Origin: Enterovibrio paralichthyis | Lineage (GTDB): Bacteria; Pseudomonadota; Gammaproteobacteria; Enterobacterales; Vibrionaceae | Length of the DNA: 64,000 nucleotides | Assembly: GCF_019209835.1 (NCBI RefSeq) | Contig: NZ_JAHUTS010000002.1 | Location: forward strand, 62,001-126,000 | Reading direction: 5' to 3' | In this document: positions 41,235 through 48,945 of the stretch, piece by piece | Position numbering within the stretch: the first letter of the stretch is position 1 | Layout of the letters: each line of letters opens with the position of its first letter | Notes under the pieces: model-generated | The model's input: only the letters and a program-made list of their open reading frames with translations | What the model was told of the DNA's origin: nothing | Databases searched by the model: none | Translations under genes and position numbers: made by a program

Positions 41235-43401
41235 CCCTAAACTCTCCCGTTAAGTAGTGCCAGTTATCATCGGCACTCAGTTGTTGTTCCAAATAGTCCG
41301 GCTCTTGGGGCGGCGCGGCTGCCAACAACACCCGCCAGTATTCCTGACGGGCTTCAAAATCTTGCCGTTGTGCCTGCCAGCGTGTGGCAGCGTCATCGCG
41401 TAAAGCGAGAAAGATGTCGTGTCCGGCTTCGCGCGGTTCAAACGACCAGCCCCGCGCGCCATGCGCCCAACCTAGAAAGGCCAGTGAGCGCGAGAAATCG
41501 GCATCATTGTCGAACTCGATACAAAAGCGCCCGTCGCCGCCAACCCGCACACCCCGTGCCAGCATGGCGGCTCGTTCGGCTTGCATCGCGGCTTCGGCCG
41601 CCCTGATGCGGGCAGTCTGGCGGGCGATTTTCTCGGCGTCCGGTGCGGCGCGGTTGTTCTCAATCGCGATCAGTTTCTTGGCTTGGTTCTGGATAAAGCG
41701 CTGGCGGTCTATTTCCTGCTTTTTCGGGGCTTTCCACTTATCCAGACGGCGACGGCATTCGCCAATTACGGCACTCATGCGCTCGGCTTCAAAGGTGGCC
41801 AATACTTCCCATTTCGGGGCGCGTGCACTTCGGCTGATGCCGTAGCGGTTGCCCTCTATCCAGCCTTGCGTGCCGTTGTCGCCCTTGGCGGCATAGCCCA
41901 CAGCCTTGATGATGTAGCTTGATGCGGCGTGTTTGTTGCGGATGCGCTCAAAGTGGGCAAACCCATTGCCCCAGATGCGCTCAACCCGCTGGCAAAACGC
42001 CGAGAAGTGTTCGCGCTCAACCGCGATATTGGTTAACAGGTGCGCGTGCGGGTTAGGCTCTCCGGCCTCGTTGGCGGGACTTTCCGCCACCCAGATGTAA
42101 CGGAATTCGCCGTCCGTTGCGGGCACCTTGATTTTGTCGCCGTTATCGTTGGTGTATTCCCAGCCGCGCTCAAACATCTTTTTGAGGGCATCAAGGGTGC
42201 GTGACATTTCCTTGCCAATGGTGGTTTTGGTGATGCGCTCCACTTCCCAAAGGCGCGCCGGACGGCGTTCTGTCGGGCAGTAATCCCCTGCAATCTCGCC
42301 GTCTGCGTTTACCACGTAGGGTGCACGGTCTAACGGGCAGAAGGCACCGGCGATTTCGCCGTTTTCATTGATGACGGTCGGCGTCGTGGTCAAGCCTGCT
42401 TTGCGGTAATGGCGCGGTTTGTCGTCAATCCAGCAAAACGCGCCCGCGTAGTCGGCCACCTCCGGCAGTGTGCTGAATGCACCGGCGATATGTTGAATGG
42501 GATTGGCCATGTTCTTTTTGAACGCGACCGGCGAAAACGCCCCCATAATGTCGGCCACCGGCACATAGCCCAGCGGTGACCAGGCGACTTTTGTGTAAGG
42601 GGCTTCGACGTCCAAGTGACCGGACAACACGCGGCGGCGGTGGTCGTCGGAAAAGGTAAACGTTGCAAAGGTGCGCAGGCCGTGGGCTTCCACGGTCGCG
42701 GTGTAGGCGCCCGCCTCAATCACGTTTTTGACCGCGCGTGGCGTCAGTGCTTCTGAAGAACGGGTGCCGGTCTGGGGTGCCGGTGCGGCTTGGCTGACAG
42801 TCTGCGCGACAATCTGGATTTTGGTCTGGTTGTTCCACGCACGGTGGCAAAGTGCCGCGACCGCACCGCCGGTGCGTAGGTATTTTTCGCCTTTTTCGCG
42901 CGGCGTGGCATAGCCCTCGACCAGTGCCACCGGTTTTCCTTGCTGTGCGGCATCGTAACGGGCGCATTCATCAAACGGGGTGTCAGCAGTCCGTTGGTCA
43001 GATTGGATACTACGGCTCAAAAGAGACAGCACACGCGCCTGATTTTCAGTCCGTTTTTGCTGTGTCGGACTTTTGCGGCCATTGACGAGACTATCTGTCT
43101 CAGCCCTTCGGGCTGCCGCTTCGCGGGCTTGGGTCAGGTGGCTGGCTTCGGCCAGACGCACGGCGTCGGCATCGGCCTCGGGCAATGCGCGTAGGTATTT
43201 GTGGCGATGGGCTTCGCGCTTCAGGAAATCTTCTTGATGCGAAAAAAAAGCGGCGCTGGTGCTGCCGCTAACTGGGTCATCTAATCGTTGCCGCAAGAGG
43301 TCGCCGGAAAGGACACCCCCTGCAATAAACTGGATTTGGTGTTGGGTCAAAACATCAGGGGCTTTCGCCCCGTCTGTTTTTACGCTTGGGGATTTAGTCA
43401 T
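41227..43401 (-). CDS. HUH-type rolling-circle replication initiator
   Basis: 724 residues, phiX174-A/P2-A superfamily. The metal-binding HUH motif is in GEPNPHAHLLTN, preceded by FRYIWVAESPANEAG, and the catalytic Tyr is in AASSYIIKAVGYAAKG about 60 residues later. It nicks the double-stranded origin and stays bound to the 5' end. The part before the nuclease has four related pieces, AGAFSTLPEV, AGAFCWIDDKP, AGAFCPLDRAP and AGDYCPTERRP, an unusual internal repeat. The Lys/Arg/Ala-rich C-terminal region may bind DNA. ATG at 43401 lies inside the exonuclease gene; longer forms from 43476 are unlikely. PM2 P12 has the same enzymatic type. Confidence 0.85.
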   Translation of the reverse strand: MTKSPSVKTDGAKAPDVLTQHQIQFIAGGVLSGDLLRQRLDDPVSGSTSAAFFSHQEDFLKREAHRHKYLRALPEADADAVRLAEASHLTQAREAAARRAETDSLVNGRKSPTQQKRTENQARVLSLLSRSIQSDQRTADTPFDECARYDAAQQGKPVALVEGYATPREKGEKYLRTGGAVAALCHRAWNNQTKIQIVAQTVSQAAPAPQTGTRSSEALTPRAVKNVIEAGAYTATVEAHGLRTFATFTFSDDHRRRVLSGHLDVEAPYTKVAWSPLGYVPVADIMGAFSPVAFKKNMANPIQHIAGAFSTLPEVADYAGAFCWIDDKPRHYRKAGLTTTPTVINENGEIAGAFCPLDRAPYVVNADGEIAGDYCPTERRPARLWEVERITKTTIGKEMSRTLDALKKMFERGWEYTNDNGDKIKVPATDGEFRYIWVAESPANEAGEPNPHAHLLTNIAVEREHFSAFCQRVERIWGNGFAHFERIRNKHAASSYIIKAVGYAAKGDNGTQGWIEGNRYGISRSARAPKWEVLATFEAERMSAVIGECRRRLDKWKAPKKQEIDRQRFIQNQAKKLIAIENNRAAPDAEKIARQTARIRAAEAAMQAERAAMLARGVRVGGDGRFCIEFDNDADFSRSLAFLGWAHGARGWSFEPREAGHDIFLALRDDAATRWQAQRQDFEARQEYWRVLLAAAPPQEPDYLEQQLSADDNWHYLTGEFRDE

Positions 43402-43966
43402 CGTAGCCCGCCATTTTGCGAAGTAATCCCAAAGTGAGCAGACAATCAAACAAAGCTCGGTGTGGCATACCATCAATTGTCACACCCATTTGCTCGGCAG
43501 CGGCGGTCAGCTTATGCCAACGGTAGTTTTTGCGGCGTTCACACCACTCACCAACATATCGGGCATAGGCTTTCATCACACAAGACACGGTTAGCGGCAT
43601 TGGAAACACGCGCCCGGAAAACAAGGCGGATTGCTCCATCATGCGTAAATCAAAATCGGCGTTGTAAACAGCCAACAATCGGCCAGAGATCAATTCTTGA
43701 ATGTCTGCGTGTAGCTGCTCCCAAGTTGGCGCATCTGCCACGGCTTCATTTGTGATTCCGTGAATGTCGATTACCTCGACGGGTATCGCGTCGATAGGTT
43801 TTATCAGCGTATTAAGAAACACTGCGCCATTGCTATCAATCGCGGCAATTTCGCAAATTTCATCACGCTCCGTTAATCCGGTGGTTTCTGTGTCGATAAT
43901 CAACGGGTTTGAGGCTAAGACATTTTGTGCCCAAACTTTCATGCTTTTTCGGTTATAGGTGTTCAT
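43394..43966 (-). CDS. DnaQ-like 3'-5' exonuclease
   Basis: 190 residues, DEDDh superfamily: NPLIIDTETTGLTERDEICEIAAI (Asp, Glu), IDIHGITNEAVADAPTW, LLAVYNADFDLRMM (Asp), and MPHRALFDCLLTLGLL (His, Asp). It probably trims or proofreads DNA during phage replication; it is not part of a polymerase III. It overlaps the initiator (8 bp) and the small upstream gene (4 bp). Confidence 0.88.
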   Translation of the reverse strand: MNTYNRKSMKVWAQNVLASNPLIIDTETTGLTERDEICEIAAIDSNGAVFLNTLIKPIDAIPVEVIDIHGITNEAVADAPTWEQLHADIQELISGRLLAVYNADFDLRMMEQSALFSGRVFPMPLTVSCVMKAYARYVGEWCERRKNYRWHKLTAAAEQMGVTIDGMPHRALFDCLLTLGLLRKMAGYDD

Positions 43967-44187
43967 AGCACACCCCCAACACGCGCAAAACGGCGAGCGC
44001 GGGCGGCTTCAAGCGCGGTCTTTTCGTCGCGTTCCATTTTGTCTTTTAGGCGTGCTTTCAAATCCTGCACCCACTGCATAGAACGTTGGGTTTTGGCGGG
44101 GTCGAAATCCACACAACCGGCCATATCTGGGCAGGGTTGGTGATAAATTGGCGTGTACTTCCGTGTTCTCATTGTCTGCATCCCCAT
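43963..44187 (-). CDS. First gene of the phage replication operon, 74 residues
   Basis: Basic protein with YTPIYHQPCPDMAGCVDFDPAKTQRSMQWVQDLKARLKDKME. Two Cys may bind a metal. The ATG at 44187 or, with the better ribosome site GGGGATG, the ATG at 44172 (MRTRKY) is the start. Overlaps the exonuclease by 4 bp. Not recognised. Confidence 0.5.
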   Translation of the reverse strand: MGMQTMRTRKYTPIYHQPCPDMAGCVDFDPAKTQRSMQWVQDLKARLKDKMERDEKTALEAARARRFARVGGVL

Positions 44188-44311
44188 GCAATTAGCGTCA
44201 CAAATTATTTAATGTCATGGAGGTATTAGACGTCAATGGAGGGTCTGACTATGGAATTGCACATTATGTCGGTCTAGAATTTAACAATTCACGCGAACTT
44301 AGGGATTTGGA
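44188..44311. promoter_or_regulatory. Divergent control region of the prophage
   Basis: 124 bp between the leftward replication operon and the rightward repressor gene. It contains TTAATGTCATGG near 44209 and CATTATGTCGG near 44261; TAATGTCA also occurs at 44631 and 44676 outside the right end. These are candidate repressor operators. Promoter boxes cannot be defined with confidence. Confidence 0.45.
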
Positions 44312-44575
44312 ATGAGCTACGTAACTGACTTAATGGATAAGGTCAAAACCGCGCACGACATCCCTTCCGACTATGCATTAGCCAAGAAATTTGGTGTTAG
44401 CCGTGCTACGGTCTCTAGTTGGCGTTTAAATAAAACAATCCCAGAATGGGACGTCCTATTTCAGATGGCTGATTTACTTCAGTTAGATGATCAAAATGTG
44501 GTGCTAAACATCATCGCAGAAAAACAGAAAAACCCCCGTGTTATCAAGGCCTTAGAATCCTCCTTTTCTTCCTGA
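44312..44575 (+). CDS. Phage repressor, Cro/C1-type helix-turn-helix
   Basis: 87 residues. YALAKKFGVSRATVSSWRLNKTIPEWDVLFQMADLLQLD is a Cro/C1-like HTH (about 21-60), with a short C-terminal tail and no protease domain, so it is not LexA-like cleavable. It resembles DUF3693 proteins of Vibrio phages. Divergent from the replication operon, it is the likely lysogeny switch. It ends five bases before the right dif-like site. Confidence 0.78.
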   Translation: MSYVTDLMDKVKTAHDIPSDYALAKKFGVSRATVSSWRLNKTIPEWDVLFQMADLLQLDDQNVVLNIIAEKQKNPRVIKALESSFSS

Positions 44576-44580
44576 TTTTT

Positions 44581-44608
44581 ATTTAACTCCCTATACATAA
44601 TACGCACT
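44581..44608. other. Right dif-like attachment site with altered XerD arm
   Basis: Three parts: ATTTAACTCCC, TATACA, TAATACGCACT. The centre is identical to the left dif; the XerC arm differs by one base, and the XerD arm has TCCC in place of ATAA at its inner end. This is what XerCD integration of a phage with a partial dif site would leave. The poor XerD arm would hinder excision. Confidence 0.85.
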
Positions 44609-45327
44609 GAGACTGTTAGAACTTTTTAGTAATGTCATATCTGAGCCCATTAGAGATGTCATGTTCAACTTTCAGCTAATGTCAGAGTCTTCGTCGAACT
44701 TGTCGCTCCTGCGATGATTTTTTGAAGCTTGTTGTCCAGGTAACCTTCGCCATGATGAGACTTTAAAATTACACACATTGGATTTGCTTTATTAACTGTG
44801 TGTTAGAGCGAGCAAGAAAACCACCGCTAGGTTAAGAAAACAAACAATTTTCATTCCCTTGCTTGCTGGCTGTTTACACCATTGAATAAACCGATTCATA
44901 TCTAATTTCTCTAAGCACTTCATAAAATAACTTCTCATTTTGTTGTGGATGACGCGGGAGTGAATTTGGTAGGAATCGCACGAGAACCATCACTTTTAAA
45001 CATCATCATAGTTTTTCACTAAGGCAGCACGCATCGCGAGTACCGCCGTATATGATAAATAACTGAACAAAAAGACGCCTAAAAAGCGCCCTTATTAATC
45101 GTGCGAATTATATATTATCTGTCTGTTATAAAGACAAAATTCCAACTGTGCTGCTATTCAATTGCATGAGTTTTCGCCTATCCCGAAACTAAGTTTAAAG
45201 TCCTTACCGTCTAGCTCATCAATTAAGATGCCGCAGATCCGAGAACCGGGCGCAATCCATATCAGCGCCCTTTCTACCGTCTCTTGTCTCCAGCCTCGGA
45301 TCTCCCGTCTCACAATCTCTAAAACCT
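44609..45327. other. Long AT-rich intergenic region right of the prophage
   Basis: About 720 bp with no convincing gene. TAATGTCA-type repeats lie at 44629-44685. A 21-bp stretch at 45255-45275 is identical to the prophage at 33646-33666, so this region may hold debris of an older related insertion. No tRNA was seen. Confidence 0.5.
45255..45275. repeat. 21-bp stretch shared with the prophage
   Basis: Begins ATCCATATCAGCG and ends CCCTTTCT; the same 21 bases occur at 33646-33666, where they cover the ribosome site and first codons of the 51-residue membrane protein gene. Both copies have the same strand orientation. Confidence 0.75.
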
Positions 45328-45744
45328 TCAGCTTTCCTTCCCAAAATACGCCATGATTTCTGCCGTTGTCATTTCCTGGGTTTCGTTGGTGAAGCAGTAA
45401 TAACTTGGGCGGACATCGCTGAAGTATTGCATTTCCATTTCCAGCTCTGGCAAGTCGGAGAATAAGCCCAACGACATGTTGTACTCGCCGGTTGCTTTGA
45501 ACTTGTAGAACAAGTGCGTACCACATTCAGAGCAGAAACCGCGGGATGCCCAGGTTGAAGATTCATACATCTTGATGTGTTCTTCGCCCTCAATGCGAAC
45601 CTTGGTACCGCATTTGACGGCAAAGTATGGTGCGCCGCCCCAGGTGCGGCATGACTGACAATGGCAGACGGTAAACTTGGGATTAATTTCTTCGGCCGTG
45701 ATTTTTACCTGCCCGCAAAGACAGCTTGTTTCTGTATGTGCCAT
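45328..45744 (-). CDS. GFA/CENP-V-domain protein
   Basis: 138 residues of the glutathione-dependent formaldehyde-activating (GFA) fold. Zinc-binding Cys sets: CLCGQVK, CHCQSCRTWGG, and FCSECGTHLFYK. Members bind glutathione or related thiols; only a few have a proven formaldehyde role, so the function stays open. ATG at 45744 follows GAAGGAAG; TTG at 45750 is rejected. A perfect LexA-type palindrome 60 bp upstream suggests induction by DNA damage. Confidence 0.88.
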   Translation of the reverse strand: MAHTETSCLCGQVKITAEEINPKFTVCHCQSCRTWGGAPYFAVKCGTKVRIEGEEHIKMYESSTWASRGFCSECGTHLFYKFKATGEYNMSLGLFSDLPELEMEMQYFSDVRPSYYCFTNETQEMTTAEIMAYFGKES

Positions 45745-45796
45745 GTTCAACTTCCTTCAATTTCTGTTGGTCTGACTGAGTAATGAAGACTCTAGC

Positions 45797-45828
45797 AAAT
45801 AATGCTGTATATAAATACAGCATTATTT
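45797..45828. promoter_or_regulatory. LexA (SOS) box within a perfect palindrome
   Basis: 14-bp arms AAATAATGCTGTAT and ATACAGCATTATTT around ATAA. The core CTGTATATAAATACAG (45805-45820) matches the gammaproteobacterial SOS box CTGT-N8-ACAG with an AT-only spacer. It lies 60 bp upstream of the GFA-domain gene on the minus strand. The rightward gene starts 225 bp away. Confidence 0.75.
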
Positions 45829-46052
45829 GAGGATCCCATACGCTTATCACTTTTTGGGCGCAGTGTCTCCGCGTGGCTTGTCTTCTGGTTGCTATCACGT
45901 TTACCCGTCAGCGCCCTGCGTCATTCTCATCGCTGTTAGAAAGATCCTTCACAATATCCCATATGCAAATTGAGGCATTACTGCGAACGCTGATAATTTA
46001 TTTCTCGCTGTGAAATAAATGCTTTTTGCTCATAACAACAAGGAATTGGTTT

Positions 46053-47240
46053 ATGCGTCAGGAACTCCCTATGCTGACCTCGATTCGGGGTTTTGCAGCT
46101 TTGATCGTTTCGTATTTTCATGCCCGTTTAGTCCTGTTTCCGCAATGGAAAGCAGGGATTGCCGAGAGCACGCAGTTTCTCGAAGTTGGCTTTATCTGGG
46201 TTGATCTCTTCTTCATTTTAAGTGGATACGTGATGATGCATGTCTACAGGGAGAGCTTTCAATCTGAGGTGACGTTTGCGAAATGGCGTGGCTTTATGTG
46301 GCTGCGCTTCAGCCGAATTTATCCGCTGTTTCTGACTACCTTATTGGTGCTGGTACTTTGGGAAAGCTACAAGTACTTAAATACTTTGTACTTTTATGGT
46401 GGTCCCTTGTTGGGAAGCTGGGGTCTGAATGGTGCGTCGGCGTTTGAAGGGCCATTCAATCATCTGGGTGCCCTTTTGCCAAATCTCTTTCTGGTTCAAG
46501 GTATCTCTACCCACAGCTCGCTTTCTTGGAACTTCCCGGGCTGGTCATTAAGTGTGGAATGGCTGAGTTATATGCTGTTTCCGATGATAGTCGCTTTATT
46601 GGGAGCGAATGCTAAGCGCGGAATGTGGTTACCACTGTTAATGGTGGTGGTGTTTTTCAGCATGGCAAACCAGTTTGGTACCGTTGATCTCACGAGCGGG
46701 TTGAACGCCCTATTCCGCGCTTTATGTGGATTCTCCTTTGGCATGTGGCTTTGCCTGATCCAACTGCCAAACTGGGTGAAGCGATTGGCGAACAATGATG
46801 TGGTGATGTTCTCTGTGGTCGGGGCCATTGTTTACTTGCTGCATCTAGGGTCAGACGTACGAATGAGCATGCTGGTTTATCTGTTGTTTGCAATTCTGGT
46901 TTTGTTTGGTGCAAATCAGGAAGCGCGAAAGTCCTTGTTCCTGGCGATCTTTGATAACCGGTTTACCCGTTTTCTGGGCGATATTTCTTATTCTGTTTAT
47001 CTATGGCATGCGGTGATTTTGTTGGTTGGCGTTGAAGTGATGCATCAGTTTATGCCAAATACGCTGGCGCTTTGGTATCAACAAACAGGTACCGGGTATC
47101 TGGTTGCAGCGCTTATTGGTTATGGTGTGTTGATGGTTGCAGTGTCGTCACTGACTTACTATTTACTTGAAAAACCTGCATTGAAGGCGTTGCGGAACAT
47201 CGCCAATAAACGCAAACCTTTGAACACAGCGAACGCATAA
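46053..47240 (+). CDS. Membrane acyltransferase (acyltransferase-3/OafA-like)
   Basis: 395 residues and about ten membrane helices. MLTSIRGFAALIVSYFHA has the RG motif and the catalytic His of helix 1; FIWVDLFFILSGYVMMHVY and WLRFSRIYPLFL follow, all typical of acyltransferase family 3. It transfers acetyl or other acyl groups to sugars of cell-surface polymers or to glycolipids. ATG at 46053 after AAGGA is chosen. It is monocistronic, with a terminator 10 bp after the stop. No polysaccharide genes flank it. Confidence 0.9.
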   Translation: MRQELPMLTSIRGFAALIVSYFHARLVLFPQWKAGIAESTQFLEVGFIWVDLFFILSGYVMMHVYRESFQSEVTFAKWRGFMWLRFSRIYPLFLTTLLVLVLWESYKYLNTLYFYGGPLLGSWGLNGASAFEGPFNHLGALLPNLFLVQGISTHSSLSWNFPGWSLSVEWLSYMLFPMIVALLGANAKRGMWLPLLMVVVFFSMANQFGTVDLTSGLNALFRALCGFSFGMWLCLIQLPNWVKRLANNDVVMFSVVGAIVYLLHLGSDVRMSMLVYLLFAILVLFGANQEARKSLFLAIFDNRFTRFLGDISYSVYLWHAVILLVGVEVMHQFMPNTLALWYQQTGTGYLVAALIGYGVLMVAVSSLTYYLLEKPALKALRNIANKRKPLNTANA

Positions 47241-47250
47241 AAATCAAAAA

Positions 47251-47276
47251 GGCGCTCTTTTCTGAGCGCCTTTCAC
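47251..47276. terminator. Bidirectional intrinsic terminator
   Basis: GGCGCTC, loop TTTTCT, GAGCGCC, with AAAAA before and TTTCACTTTTT after. It serves the acyltransferase and the converging lipoprotein gene. Confidence 0.88.
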
Positions 47277-47301
47277 TTTTTCGAAACGGTAATTGTCTGA
47301 A

Positions 47302-48018
47302 TTAGTTAGACAGTTCTGCGCTGCCCCACAACAGGTTGCCTTTACGGCCAATAACGCCCGCGACATAGTCTGAACCTTGATTGCTCAATGTGACGATCAC
47401 GCCGTAGGTGTACTTCCCTTCAAAGTCATCACTCCCGCAGGACACGGCAGTTGCTTCGGTCACATTGAAGTATTCGTCTTTACGTTCGAAGGTTCCTGAA
47501 ACCGTACACGTTCCATTCACAGTGAACGTGCCGTCTTCATTGATGATCCATTCCGCGCCATCATTGTAGTTGAGGTGCGAACCGGAAACGGCTTCGACAG
47601 CCAGTGAGTCGGGCGCTTTGGTCAGATCGAAACTGTACACCTCTCCCGCCAGGTCAATGCTTGCTTTGGCAGAGTTGTTGCCAAAGGTGATATTTGATTG
47701 CATTGCTGGACTGTAAACCAAACTACCTGAACTGCCATCCGCCAACGTGAGTCCGGTTGTGGTCAGTTTCTTGTTCGATAGCTTTGCGGTATCCGCGACC
47801 ATAACAACGCTGGTACTAAAATCCGCAATGATGACCGGCTGAGACGTTCTTCCTGTATCAACCAGCATCATCCCCAGGTAATTGGGTTCGACGTAAATAC
47901 CATCGTATTTTGCGCCAGAACCACCAATAGGCTTGGAGCCTTCATCATCGCCACCACCGCCGCCACAGCCTGCTAATGCTAGCCCAATCGCTGCTGCTAA
48001 AGCCCACTTTCCTTGCAT
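47302..48018 (-). CDS. Predicted lipoprotein with Gly-rich linker
   Basis: 238 residues: MQGKWALAAAIGLALAGCGGGGGDDEG contains a signal peptide, lipobox LAGC, and a Gly/Asp linker that often keeps lipoproteins at the membrane or exports them. The rest is beta-rich (YVEPNYLGMMLVDTG; DGTFTVNGTCTVSGTFERKDEYFNV) with two Cys that could pair. It has the style of marine lipoproteins of unknown function. ATG at 48018 with GAGG upstream is preferred over TTG at 48024. Confidence 0.75.
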   Translation of the reverse strand: MQGKWALAAAIGLALAGCGGGGGDDEGSKPIGGSGAKYDGIYVEPNYLGMMLVDTGRTSQPVIIADFSTSVVMVADTAKLSNKKLTTTGLTLADGSSGSLVYSPAMQSNITFGNNSAKASIDLAGEVYSFDLTKAPDSLAVEAVSGSHLNYNDGAEWIINEDGTFTVNGTCTVSGTFERKDEYFNVTEATAVSCGSDDFEGKYTYGVIVTLSNQGSDYVAGVIGRKGNLLWGSAELSN

Positions 48019-48177
48019 TTTCAAATCCTCATTTTAAGTGACGAGGCATTTTTATACGCACATGAATTCCCAGGAAATTCATGTGTTATCGGTGCGATTG
48101 AAAGGAAGGATTTAGCGGCGGATTCTCACGAAGCCAAACGAAATATTGGAGTGATATATCACAATTTTCAGGTGCGA

Positions 48178-48639
48178 TTAGCGAAGGATTTTTCGTCGTA
48201 CAGATACGTCTACGCCCCGGTAATTAACCTGTTCCAGCTCTTCAAAGCCGAGCTTTGCGTAGAGGCCTCCAGAAAGATCTTCTGTTTGCAGGTGCAAGGC
48301 TTCAACACCGAAGTGTTTCGCAATGCGTTCAAGCTCCAATACCATTTTTGACGCCAGCATTTTTCCGCGGTACAGCGGTTCAACATAAACGCCGCCCACC
48401 CAGTGCTCTTTGTCCTGATAGATGCTCATTTCATGAAAACAGAGATACGCACAACCCATCACGGTATTGTTTTCCATCGCTAGAATCATCAGCGGTATTT
48501 TGTCTTTATTCAGGTATTCGCTGAGCTTGGTTTCATTGCGTTCAAGTGTTGCGTTGGAAAGGTGTCCCCATTGGTCGAGAAACCACTGGGCTACCTGGGG
48601 TTTAAAGTCCGCTTTGTCGGCTAGGAAGATAAACTGCAT
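48178..48639 (-). CDS. GNAT-family acetyltransferase
   Basis: 153 residues. MILAMENNTVMGCAYLCFHEM and WVGGVYVEPLYRGKMLASKMVLELERIAKHFG show the GNAT core, with the acetyl-CoA loop in R-G-K-M-L-A (a variant of Q/RxxGxG/A), followed by ALHLQTEDLSGGLYAKLGFEELE. The substrate cannot be inferred; small-molecule acetylation is usual. Good RBS (AGGGGG). Neighbouring genes point the same way. Confidence 0.85.
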   Translation of the reverse strand: MQFIFLADKADFKPQVAQWFLDQWGHLSNATLERNETKLSEYLNKDKIPLMILAMENNTVMGCAYLCFHEMSIYQDKEHWVGGVYVEPLYRGKMLASKMVLELERIAKHFGVEALHLQTEDLSGGLYAKLGFEELEQVNYRGVDVSVRRKILR

Positions 48640-48648
48640 ATCAGCCCC

Positions 48649-48909
48649 CTACTTTGTTTTCAGCATTTCGATCTGACGTTTGGTTTTCAACCAGGAAAAG
48701 AGGCCGTAGAAAATGCCACCAACCGGAAACACCCAGATTGAAAATGACAGTGAGGACATAAAGCTTTGACCGGTGAAAAATGGTGTGATGGCGGCGTAAA
48801 ACAGTGCGGTAGGAATGCCCCAGAGGATTACACCATACACCAGAATGTGTTTGGGTAATCCCATTTCGATTTTTCGCTGGAGTTTGTTGAGAGTTTCTTT
48901 GCTTTCCAC
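48649..48909 (-). CDS. Small membrane protein, 86 residues
   Basis: Two clear membrane helices (HILVYGVILWGIPTALFYAA and SLSFSIWVFPVGGIFYGLF) with a basic C-terminal tail (KTKRQIEMLKTK). GTG at 48909 or ATG at 48864 (MGLPK) may be the start. No family recognised. It lies 9 bp from the acetyltransferase gene and is probably cotranscribed. Confidence 0.6.
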   Translation of the reverse strand: MESKETLNKLQRKIEMGLPKHILVYGVILWGIPTALFYAAITPFFTGQSFMSSLSFSIWVFPVGGIFYGLFSWLKTKRQIEMLKTK

Positions 48910-48945
48910 GTTGAGTTGGTACTTTTTTATGAAGTTGTAGTGCCT

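Larger units (their letters stand above)
31447..44608 (+). mobile_element. Prophage of PM2-like (corticovirus) tailless type, integrated at dif
   Basis: A 13.2-kb element bounded by dif-like sites at 31447-31474 and 44581-44608 that share the central TATACA. It has no integrase gene, consistent with use of host XerCD. Gene set: a regulator and ParA-type ATPase on the + strand at the left end; a leftward structural operon (33332-39073) with a candidate double-jelly-roll capsid protein and about ten small membrane or basic proteins; a leftward replication/packaging operon (39207-44187) with an ATPase and a HUH initiator; and a divergent repressor at the right end. There are no terminase, portal, tail or integrase genes. 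This set fits PM2-like prophages with circular genomes near 10 kb. Confidence 0.8.

Noticed and set aside
45158..45526. Open frame on the minus strand overlapping the GFA-domain gene
   Set aside because: Overlaps the GFA gene in another frame, has no family pattern and a weak start.
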